Of a stretch of DNA of 36,179 nucleotides, positions 7,396 through 13,601 are shown one piece after another. The stretch comes from Bacteroidaceae bacterium. GTDB taxonomy: Bacteria; Bacteroidota; Bacteroidia; Bacteroidales; Bacteroidaceae. A program made the translations under genes and the position numbers. The first letter of the stretch is position 1. Each line of letters starts with the position of its first letter. The stretch lies in the NCBI GenBank assembly GCA_030843315.1, contig JAUUPT010000043.1:1-36179 (forward strand). The letters run 5' to 3'. Under the pieces are notes generated by a model. It did no database searches. It worked only from the letters and a program-made list of their open reading frames with translations, and was not told where the DNA came from.

Positions 7396-7857
7396 ATGGC
7401 AAAACTTCTTAGAATCATAGGGCTCTTGGTGCTTGTATTTGCTTTGTGGCAGGTTGCGGGCGATACATTTATCGGTGAAACGGTAGGTGTAGGGAAGGCT
7501 GTGGCTGAGAAGATTATAAAGAAGAATACTGCGAATGAAAAGACCGTGAACGAAAAGGCGGTTACGGTATATTATCAACAAGAGAACTCCTGCATTGCAA
7601 CTCCCCAGTTGCCCTATCTGCCGGATGCTGAATTGGCAGGTACCGGTGGGCAGTCACATCTGCTGACTATCTCGCGTTTACAACGCTCTTCCACTACTGA
7701 ATATATTTTCTCCCTGAGAGAATGGATAGACAAAGTAGCCCAGCGGGCAGCCGCACTATCCTTGCACCGTGAAAAGCTTTACGATGCTACTGCTTATTAT
7801 CGTTGTCAACCCGTGTGTGAATACTACATCTTCACACTAAGGCGTATCCTTATTTAG
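7396..7857 (+). CDS. Conserved-looking small protein with N-terminal hydrophobic helix, unknown function
   Basis: I do not recognise a family. The 153-residue protein starts MAKLLRIIGLLVLVFALWQV, a hydrophobic helix that may be an uncleaved signal anchor or a signal peptide. A short Lys/Glu/Asn-rich stretch follows (about residues 42-57). The C-terminal part (YIFSLREWIDKVAQRAAA, then two cysteines in YRCQPVCEYY) looks like a folded helical domain. ATG 7396 is chosen over TTG 7384 because the latter lies in the promoter element. It is flanked by a terminator upstream and a 110-bp gap downstream, so it is likely transcribed alone. Codon use looks like that of a real gene. Confidence 0.7.
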   Translation: MAKLLRIIGLLVLVFALWQVAGDTFIGETVGVGKAVAEKIIKKNTANEKTVNEKAVTVYYQQENSCIATPQLPYLPDAELAGTGGQSHLLTISRLQRSSTTEYIFSLREWIDKVAQRAAALSLHREKLYDATAYYRCQPVCEYYIFTLRRILI

Positions 7858-7967
7858 TCGTTTTATTGAATTCCGTTTTTGTTCCTTGTGCAGAGCCAGG
7901 CTGTGCATAACAGGGAGAGATTGTGTATTTACTATTTCAAATAAAACCATTAAATAAATTATAGATT

Positions 7968-8507
7968 ATGGCAACAAAAACTATTGATGCAAGTCTTTTT
8001 GCATCCACACACCCCGATATTGCTAAACGTACCAGTGTTTCCGGACTCATTCTGTCAGTGACGATGTTGCTGGTCGGCATCTTTACTTTTGCATCTATTT
8101 TCGAGATGAATGATAAAACGTCTACGGTCAGTATGGCACTGATGGTGCTGGGTACGGCATTTGTGCTGATGGGCGTATTCCGTCTGTTCTGGAAATCCAA
8201 AGAAATCGTTTACTTGCCGACGGGAAGCATTGCGAAAGAACGCAGTTTCTTTTTCGACCTGAAGCATTTGGGCAAACTGACTGATGTAATCGAACATGGT
8301 CAATTGGGCGATGAAACCGATATTAAAAGCAATGCAAGCGGAAATGTCCGCATGGATGTGATGATTTCGCAGGACAATCGCTTTGCGGCGGTACAGTTGT
8401 TCCAGTTTGTGCCCTATACCTATACTCCGGTGACTTCTGTACGCTATTTTACCGGAGGTGACGCAGCTGCTGTATCTGCATTTTTGTCTAAATGTAAAAG
8501 CGCATAA
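7968..8507 (+). CDS. Two-helix membrane protein, unknown function
   Basis: A 179-residue protein without a family I can name. Two adjacent hydrophobic segments (about residues 25-48 and 55-75: LILSVTMLLVGIFTFASIF and MALMVLGTAFVLMGVFRLF) form a membrane hairpin. A soluble C-terminal domain of about 100 residues follows, with FFFDLKHLGKLTDVIEHG and AVQLFQFVPYTYTPVTSVRY. The ATG at 7968 follows an A/T-rich leader. The gene is convergent with the MutS-like gene at 8551 and ends at a terminator. The 110-bp gap before it (7858-7967) shows no clear promoter. Confidence 0.82.
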   Translation: MATKTIDASLFASTHPDIAKRTSVSGLILSVTMLLVGIFTFASIFEMNDKTSTVSMALMVLGTAFVLMGVFRLFWKSKEIVYLPTGSIAKERSFFFDLKHLGKLTDVIEHGQLGDETDIKSNASGNVRMDVMISQDNRFAAVQLFQFVPYTYTPVTSVRYFTGGDAAAVSAFLSKCKSA

Positions 8508-8543
8508 CCCGCGAGGGTCATTCAGTTCTGTTTTTAAGTTTGC

Positions 8544-8580
8544 ATGGGGATTAGTCGGCAACGGCTATCCCCATTTTTTT
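8544..8580 (+). terminator. Terminator of the gene at 7968, overlapping the convergent gene end
   Basis: ATGGGGAT (8544-8551) with an inner TAG pairs with CTA-TCCCCAT (8564-8573, one bulged base), followed by seven T. The stem covers the last codons and stop of the minus-strand MutS-like gene, so the sequence is both coding and terminator. On the minus strand no T run follows the stem, so it works as a terminator mainly for +. Confidence 0.75.
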
Positions 8581-10398
8581 CATCAGGAAACAGGCATTCA
8601 TATTCCGGGCGATGCCCGGGCGTAGGCGGTACGAGAAGGTCAGTTCATCGCTCGTGATGTCCGCTTCGAAGCAGTAGTTGCGGATGTCCTGGGGGAAGAG
8701 GTCGATGAGCGTTCCCAGCAGTAGGTCATGGGTGGCGATGATGCCGTTGGCTTGCAGTGCCATGAACTGCTTGATGAGGGCGAAAGAGCCTTTTTGCTTA
8801 TCCATGGAATTGGTGCCTTTCAGGATTTCGTCGAGGATGATGAAGAGTTCTTCGCCGGCTTGCAACTTGTCAATGATAAGTTTGAGACGTTTGAGTTCGG
8901 CAAAGAAGTACGATTCGTTGTCGGTCAGGGAGTCGGAGGTGCGCAGGCTGGTGATGAGCCGGGCGGGGTAGATCTCCATTTGGCGGGCACAAACGGGGGT
9001 GCCGATGCAGGCAAGGAGGTAGTTGATGCCTACGGTGCGCAGGTAAGTGCTCTTTCCCGCCATGTTGGCGCCGGTGATGATGATGAAGAAAGGGCGTTTC
9101 TCCATGTCGATGTCGTTGCGCACGCAGCGGTCGCGGTGCATCAGCGGATGGCCCAGGGCTTCGGCGCGAAGGCGGAAGGGAGCGGGGGAATGCGGGGCGG
9201 CGATATCTGCTTTGTCCAGCACTGTGGGGAAGGTGTAACCGGGGTGGTTGTAGGCGAATGTTGCGAGAGAGTTCAGCGCGTCAATCTGCCCGATGGCGGT
9301 GAGCCAGCGGGGTAACTCCGAGGCATACTGCTCCTTCCAGGCTTCGATGCGCATGATCTGGCGCAGTTCCCAAAAGAGGAATCCGTTGAGGATGACGTAC
9401 ATAAACGCGTTGTTGCGTTGGTCGAGTTCATCCATCAGTTTACTCAGTCGCCCGATGGAGTGGGAGGCTTTCCGCTTTTCTCCGCCGATTTCTTCCTTTA
9501 TTTCTTTCAGTAATTCCGATTGCATCGGCTGTTCTTCCATAAGGCGGAGCAGACCTGCATAAGTAGAAAGTATTTGCAGTTTCTTTCCGTAGATGGCTTG
9601 TATCCTGGTAATCCGGCCTGTGAAACTGAAGCTGGCGATGACAAAACACGTCCAGATGATGCCATAAGCCCCTCCGGGCAGTACTCCGGCTATGACCAGA
9701 CCGATGCAGATAGCATTCGTTGCCACTACCAGCGGCGGCAGGGCACGCAGCAGTTTCCTGGTTCGGAACACGCTCGGGCTTTTTGCCCAGGCATTCAGTT
9801 CCGCTTCGTCGGCGGCCTTTCTTTTGTGCAGCAGGCCCAGGATGCGGAAGCGTTGCCGGAATTTCAGTTCCGGCGCAAGTTCCTGCACGGCTTCCTGCCG
9901 TCTTTGTATCTCTTCCTTCTTCTCCAGATGCTTGTTCAGCCAACCGGCCAGCCGCTCTTTACCAAGCTGCGTGCATGTCCGGTTGATGTATTGGAACAGG
10001 GAATGCGGACCGAATACATCCAGATCGTAGGTGTACAGATGCGCCGGATCTACGTATTCTTCGCCGTCCTCAAAAGCCGAAGTGTCGTAATCCAGCGCGG
10101 CAAGTTCCTGCTCATTGATTTCTATTTCTTTTTCCAGATAATCTTTCCGGTGGAACAGGCGGTCGTGATATCTTATCAGGAGTACGAACGGTAGCAGTGT
10201 GACGAGTGCGATGCCGCCCAGTACTGCCCAACTTTCCGCCCAAAAGTAGATAATCCCCGCTACTCCGGCGCAGAACAGCAGCAACCGCAATGTACCAATG
10301 CGGTAAATCTGTTGTTGTACCTTGCTCAGTTCCTGCTTCGCCTTTTCCGCAATGCTGCGGTAGCCGGCGTTTATTTCTTCTATACTGTTCATTGTCAT
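8551..10398 (-). CDS. Membrane-anchored MutS-family ATPase (domain V only)
   Basis: A 615-residue protein. The C-terminal third is a MutS-type ABC ATPase: Walker A GANMAGKS at 443-450 followed by TYLRTVGI, a DSLTDNESYFFAELKRL loop at 489-505, Walker B LFIILDE at 518-524, GTNSMDK and an ATHD switch at 555-558. The N-terminal mismatch-recognition and connector domains of MutS are missing. Instead there are two hydrophobic hairpins, about residues 37-77 and 220-258, so the protein is probably in the inner membrane with its ATPase in the cytosol. A Smr nuclease domain, present in MutS2, is also absent. It is thus not a replication mismatch-repair MutS; its substrate is unknown. Two ATGs (10398 and 10392) are possible starts. 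Confidence 0.92.
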   Translation of the reverse strand: MTMNSIEEINAGYRSIAEKAKQELSKVQQQIYRIGTLRLLLFCAGVAGIIYFWAESWAVLGGIALVTLLPFVLLIRYHDRLFHRKDYLEKEIEINEQELAALDYDTSAFEDGEEYVDPAHLYTYDLDVFGPHSLFQYINRTCTQLGKERLAGWLNKHLEKKEEIQRRQEAVQELAPELKFRQRFRILGLLHKRKAADEAELNAWAKSPSVFRTRKLLRALPPLVVATNAICIGLVIAGVLPGGAYGIIWTCFVIASFSFTGRITRIQAIYGKKLQILSTYAGLLRLMEEQPMQSELLKEIKEEIGGEKRKASHSIGRLSKLMDELDQRNNAFMYVILNGFLFWELRQIMRIEAWKEQYASELPRWLTAIGQIDALNSLATFAYNHPGYTFPTVLDKADIAAPHSPAPFRLRAEALGHPLMHRDRCVRNDIDMEKRPFFIIITGANMAGKSTYLRTVGINYLLACIGTPVCARQMEIYPARLITSLRTSDSLTDNESYFFAELKRLKLIIDKLQAGEELFIILDEILKGTNSMDKQKGSFALIKQFMALQANGIIATHDLLLGTLIDLFPQDIRNYCFEADITSDELTFSYRLRPGIARNMNACFLMKKMGIAVAD

Positions 10399-10413
10399 CT
10401 ATCTTTATTGTCG

Positions 10414-10444
10414 CAAAGGTAATATAAGTATGGAGCTTCGCAAT
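10414..10444 (-). promoter_or_regulatory. Promoter of the MutS-like gene
   Basis: On the minus strand, TACCTTTG (10421-10414) matches TAnnTTTG exactly. ATTG (10444-10441), one base from the TTTG -33 box, stands 19 bp upstream, the expected spacing. The -7 box ends 15 bp before the ATG at 10398, leaving a very short leader. Confidence 0.65.
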
Positions 10445-10535
10445 AAAAGCCGCTGGAAAAGTCATCTATAAGCAGTTGTGTCAGTGCACTACAGTGATTG
10501 ATATTCGTCAAAAGATTGTCTTTTTGCCTCAAATA

Positions 10536-10567
10536 TTTGTTCTCTTCTGATAAAAAATGTACCTTTC
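10536..10567 (+). promoter_or_regulatory. Promoter of the gene at 10608
   Basis: TTTG (10536-10539), a 20-bp spacer and TACCTTTC (10560-10567) match the Bacteroides -33 and -7 boxes with one mismatch. Transcription would start a few bases further, leaving a leader of about 30 nt that holds the GAGGAGG ribosome binding site. Confidence 0.55.
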
Positions 10568-10607
10568 GCTCACTAAAAATAAAGTTTCAGAAAGAGGAGG
10601 TCGGAAT

Positions 10608-11252
10608 ATGAAAAGGTATTGGTTATTAAGCCTTTTGGCGTTGCTGATGATTCTGCCAAGTGCGGCACAGCAGGTGATGTACTCCAATCTGAAGAGCCTG
10701 GTGGAGAACCACGGTGATACGGTGACCATTCTGAAGGTGGAGAAACGTTCTAAGAATCAGATTTTTATGACGAGCGGCGGCGATTATCGCATTGTTGCCG
10801 ACGGCAATCCGGGGCTAAGCAAATACTTGCGGTCCCGTTGTTATGCCGTACAGATAGACACATCACTCTACGTCAACTGCAGGAAGATGCGCTATAAGCG
10901 CTACCGCTTCGGACAATGGTATGCACCCGCCATGTGGCTGAAAGGAAAAGTGTACTTCTGTGCGCAACCCGTGGGGCAGGCAGCTGCCAGTACCATGGCT
11001 CCCGATGATGCCACCCGTCTGGGGGGTGAAGTGGGCGATGCCATCCATGCTTCGGGGCTGGTTCATGCCCGCGTATATTACGAACTGAATCCCGAAACCG
11101 GAAAATCCGAATTCGTGGGGCATGAGCGGATGATGCAACTGCTGGAAGAGTATCCGGCACTGCGCGACGAGTTCGGGAAAGAAACCAGTGAGGCGGCGGA
11201 AGTCGTAGGCAAGTATTTGCGGGCGCTCCGGTCGTTAGTTACCAATCATTGA
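10608..11252 (+). CDS. Secreted protein of unknown function
   Basis: A 214-residue protein counted from ATG 10608. This start is preferred over the in-frame ATG at 10557 because a strong GAGGAGG ribosome binding site lies just before it and because it opens directly with a signal peptide (MKRYWLLSLLALLMILPSAA, cleavage near AAQ-Q). The ATG at 10557 also lies inside the promoter region. The mature part has a basic patch (RKMRYKRYRFGQW) and a WLKGKVYFCAQPVG strand. I do not recognise the family with confidence; it resembles Bacteroides-restricted periplasmic proteins. It is followed after 19 bp by the cysteine-rich gene at 11272 and probably shares its transcript, which ends at the terminator at 11765. 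Confidence 0.82.
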   Translation: MKRYWLLSLLALLMILPSAAQQVMYSNLKSLVENHGDTVTILKVEKRSKNQIFMTSGGDYRIVADGNPGLSKYLRSRCYAVQIDTSLYVNCRKMRYKRYRFGQWYAPAMWLKGKVYFCAQPVGQAAASTMAPDDATRLGGEVGDAIHASGLVHARVYYELNPETGKSEFVGHERMMQLLEEYPALRDEFGKETSEAAEVVGKYLRALRSLVTNH

Positions 11253-11271
11253 ATCACTAAACACCAACAAA

Positions 11272-11724
11272 ATGATATTATTACAAGACGTGCCCGACGG
11301 GTACGCGTACTGCTTTGCAGGTAAAGACAAGTGCCCCAAGGCCTCTTCTTGCCTGCGGGCCATGGCAGCACAGCTGCTATCCGAGAGTGAAGAATCCCAG
11401 CCTAAGTCCGTTCGTGCGGTGAATCCTTTTTATGTCGGCCGTTTGTCCGACCTTTCCGCTTGCGCCTGCTACCGTTCCAGTGAACCGCTGCGATATGCCA
11501 AGGGAATGTCCCACCTGTTCGATGAACTACCTTTGAAACAGGCATCCTTAGTACGCCTCAGGGTGATGGGATGCTTTTCGTGCGAACGCTATTTCTACCA
11601 TTGCCGCAAGGGCGACCGCCTGATTACTCCCGAAGAGCAGCGGCGGATAGCCGGCGTGTTCAAGTCTATAGGGATAGAGGCCAAACCGAAATTCGACGGT
11701 TACGAATACGGGCTGGCTTGGTAA
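11272..11724 (+). CDS. Cysteine-rich cytosolic protein (resembles DUF6078)
   Basis: A 150-residue protein without signal peptide. Eight cysteines are arranged at 14, 21, 27, 64, 66, 101, 104 and 111: C-x6-C-P-x4-C near the N-terminus, C-x-C in the middle and C-x2-C-x6-C (CFSCERYFYHC) toward the end. The opening VPDGYAYCFAGKDKCPKASS recalls the Bacteroidales family DUF6078; this assignment is from memory. The pattern suggests a bound metal or cluster, but no enzymatic motif is visible. The C-terminal helix-turn segment LITPEEQRRIAGVFKSIGI could be a small DNA- or protein-binding element. It follows the secreted protein gene by 19 bp. Confidence 0.85.
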   Translation: MILLQDVPDGYAYCFAGKDKCPKASSCLRAMAAQLLSESEESQPKSVRAVNPFYVGRLSDLSACACYRSSEPLRYAKGMSHLFDELPLKQASLVRLRVMGCFSCERYFYHCRKGDRLITPEEQRRIAGVFKSIGIEAKPKFDGYEYGLAW

Positions 11725-11764
11725 ACAGCGTTTTTCCCAGATGTGACCTGTGTTGGTCTGTAAC

Positions 11765-11811
11765 AGCGCCATCAGTTTGCAGCATTACTGCAAGCTGATG
11801 GCGCTCTTTTT
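11765..11811 (+). terminator. Terminator after the cysteine-rich gene
   Basis: AGCGCCATCAG (11765-11775) pairs with CTGATGGCGCT (11795-11805); inside it TTGCAG (11777-11782) pairs with CTGCAA (11788-11793) around a CATTA loop. The result is a 17-bp stem with one mismatch, followed by CTTTTT. The inner core is the same as that of the tandem repeats that follow. Confidence 0.88.
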
Positions 11812-11816
11812 GTAAA

Positions 11817-11948
11817 CCTTTTGCAGAGCTACTGCAAACCTTTTGCAGTGCTGCTGCAAATATGGTGCAGTGATACTGCAACCCTTTTGCAGTACTACTG
11901 CATCCGTTGTGCAGTGCCACTGCAAAATAGGTGCAGTAGTTTTGCAGT
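11817..11948 (+). repeat. Six tandem 22-bp palindromic repeats
   Basis: Six contiguous 22-bp units start at 11817, 11839, 11861, 11883, 11905 and 11927. Each holds a core of the form (T/G)TGCAG-N5-CTGCA(A/T); the last unit is degenerate on its right side. The N5 and the linkers (CCTT, TATG, CGTT, ATAG) vary, while the core is kept. Each unit can fold into its own hairpin. No spacer of CRISPR type is present. The array lies between a terminator and the promoter at 12104, with nothing else recognised in 11949-12103. Confidence 0.9.
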
Positions 11949-12103
11949 GAGAACCCACTGACTCATAGCTCCTTGGTGTATGACCGAAATGTTGCGATAG
12001 TGATTAGAGTCTTTGAGCGAAGCTGGGAGAAGAGTATGTATGATTTTCGCAACTAAATGGTTAAATAAATACAACTAAATCTCTATCGTGTTATTATAAT
12101 ATG

Positions 12104-12111
12104 TATATTTG
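12104..12111 (+). promoter_or_regulatory. -7 promoter element of the lipoprotein gene
   Basis: TATATTTG is an exact TAnnTTTG match, 43 bp before the ATG at 12155. No convincing -33 box is seen at 19-21 bp. The leader is A-rich and has no Shine-Dalgarno site. Confidence 0.55.
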
Positions 12112-12154
12112 TGCACAGAATAATCAAGTATTATCAATTTAAAAAAGAATAGAT

Positions 12155-13465
12155 ATGAAAAGAAATCTAAAACTTTTAGCTATGATGGGTCTGCCTCTCT
12201 TGTTTGCAAGCTGTGCGAACACGGACGATTTGTATGACCCTGCTAAGGCGGATGCTCTGCTGAAGGCGGAATACAGCGCAAATTTCATTGCGAAGTATGG
12301 TGAAATTGCTCCTAACCAATCATGGGATGCTACGGTGTCTTATCCTAAGTATCAGGCTTCTACACGAGGAATGACTTCCAGTAAGGACTGGTACAATGTA
12401 GATAGCGAGGTAATAAAATGGCTTGATAAGTATTTGCCGAATGGGCAGAACAACTCCTCTAAAGGCTCTTCGTTTGTAATGACGGTGCCGGACAATGAAT
12501 TTACAATTGTCCCTATTTATCAAGGAGAGGCAGAGCAAAGCTGGAGCCTTTGGATAAAAGTAGGCGATGACGATTCTTACAAAATATGGTCGAAGTCGGA
12601 AAACCTCGAATACAAGATCGGCAACGACTGGAAGAACGTGAGCGAGAGATGGGGTAGTAAGGCCAATACCACTGTGGGCGCTACGGTACGTGCCAAAAAG
12701 TACGTATTTGATTATTCGAACCGCAAGGGCGAACCGATGGTACTCTATTTAAAAATAGAAAAGGGTATTGGCGGATGTGCCAATACGGGTGATATGCTGG
12801 GCTCCGATACCGGTCATATGCTGGCTTTGGATATGGGAGGGCTTAGACCTACCGGCATTGATGAAAAGGCTGATGTAAGGGTGATTGCTTGCGAGGATGC
12901 ATGGCTTGAGCAAACAGACCATGATATGAATGATGTTGTTTTCCTGATGTATGGCAATCCTAAGATTCCGGATATAACCCCAACTCCGGAGTATCGGGAG
13001 ACGATCATAACCAAGCGTTATATGATTGAAGACCTCGGCTCCAGCGACGACTTCGACTTCAACGATGTAGTGGTGGATGTAGAGCAGATACTTAAAGAAG
13101 AACTCATCACGGAAAAAAGCAAACTTCCGTATTGGAAAGAAGTGAGCAAAACCCAGAAAGCTACGATTCGCCACTTGGGTGGTACTCTTCCTTTCAAGCT
13201 GAAAATAGGTGATACGCAATTTGAAGAAATGGAGGGACAGATGAACGTAGATTCTGATATGGAATATGAAATTACCGGTTGGATTCCTGCTAAGAACAAT
13301 ATTTCAGTACAAGTAAGAGACTTTAAAAACCAAGGTACCCATGAATTTACTTTCCCAGTGGATGGCGAGGTACCGATGATTATCGCTGTAGAACCGACTG
13401 TGGATTGGATGCAAGAACGTGTTGGTATAACTAAAGACTGGTTTGAATCCCTCAAAAAGAAGTAA
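12155..13465 (+). CDS. Lipoprotein with two D-x-D-x-N-D-V-V motifs (LruC/DUF4842-like)
   Basis: A 436-residue protein with an SPII signal peptide: MKRNLKLLAMMGLPLLFASC, lipidated Cys20. After an N-terminal region of about 220 residues come two similar acidic motifs: CEDAW-LEQ-TDHDMNDVV (247-262; D255, D257, N259, D260) and EDLGSSDDFDFNDVV (292-306; D299, D301, N303, D304). Such motifs mark the DUF4114/LruC type domain of surface proteins and look like calcium-binding loops; that role is inference. The C-terminal part is beta-rich. A Pro-Thr linker (PKIPDITPTPEY) separates the motifs. It is transcribed alone from the promoter at 12104 to the terminator at 13499 and is probably exposed on the outer membrane or faces the periplasm; the acidic +2/+3 signal for surface export is not obvious (CANTDD). 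Confidence 0.87.
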   Translation: MKRNLKLLAMMGLPLLFASCANTDDLYDPAKADALLKAEYSANFIAKYGEIAPNQSWDATVSYPKYQASTRGMTSSKDWYNVDSEVIKWLDKYLPNGQNNSSKGSSFVMTVPDNEFTIVPIYQGEAEQSWSLWIKVGDDDSYKIWSKSENLEYKIGNDWKNVSERWGSKANTTVGATVRAKKYVFDYSNRKGEPMVLYLKIEKGIGGCANTGDMLGSDTGHMLALDMGGLRPTGIDEKADVRVIACEDAWLEQTDHDMNDVVFLMYGNPKIPDITPTPEYRETIITKRYMIEDLGSSDDFDFNDVVVDVEQILKEELITEKSKLPYWKEVSKTQKATIRHLGGTLPFKLKIGDTQFEEMEGQMNVDSDMEYEITGWIPAKNNISVQVRDFKNQGTHEFTFPVDGEVPMIIAVEPTVDWMQERVGITKDWFESLKKK

Positions 13466-13498
13466 TTAGAAGATTCCTTTTTTGACTATTTGATAAAT

Positions 13499-13540
13499 AA
13501 TCCCGGCATTCTATTGCGAATGCCGGGATTTATTTTTATA
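13499..13540 (+). terminator. Terminator of the lipoprotein gene
   Basis: AATCCCGGCATTC (13499-13511) pairs perfectly with GAATGCCGGGATT (13518-13530) around a 6-nt loop, followed by TATTTTTAT. The 13-bp perfect stem lies 34 bp after the stop codon. The remaining 61 bp to hutU show no clear -7 box. Confidence 0.93.
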
Positions 13541-13601
13541 TTGCGGCAGATACGGATGTTAGTCCGTTGACAATTTGTAACCTTGCTATATTCCGATTGC
13601 T

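Noticed and set aside
8728..9315. A 195-codon open frame on + inside the MutS-like gene
   Set aside because: Antisense to the conserved ATPase region; Gly/Val-rich translation without domains.
11666..11920. Open frame on - through the 22-bp array
   Set aside because: It is translated repeat and terminator sequence, with no start signal or homology.
11817..11948. CRISPR array
   Set aside because: Units are contiguous 22-bp dyads with no unique spacers of 30 bp or so, and no cas genes are near.
13561..13601. Sigma-70-like promoter (TTGACA and TATATT) before hutU
   Set aside because: The spacing is only 14 bp and the -7 box lacks TTTG; kept only as a weak remark in the hutU entry.
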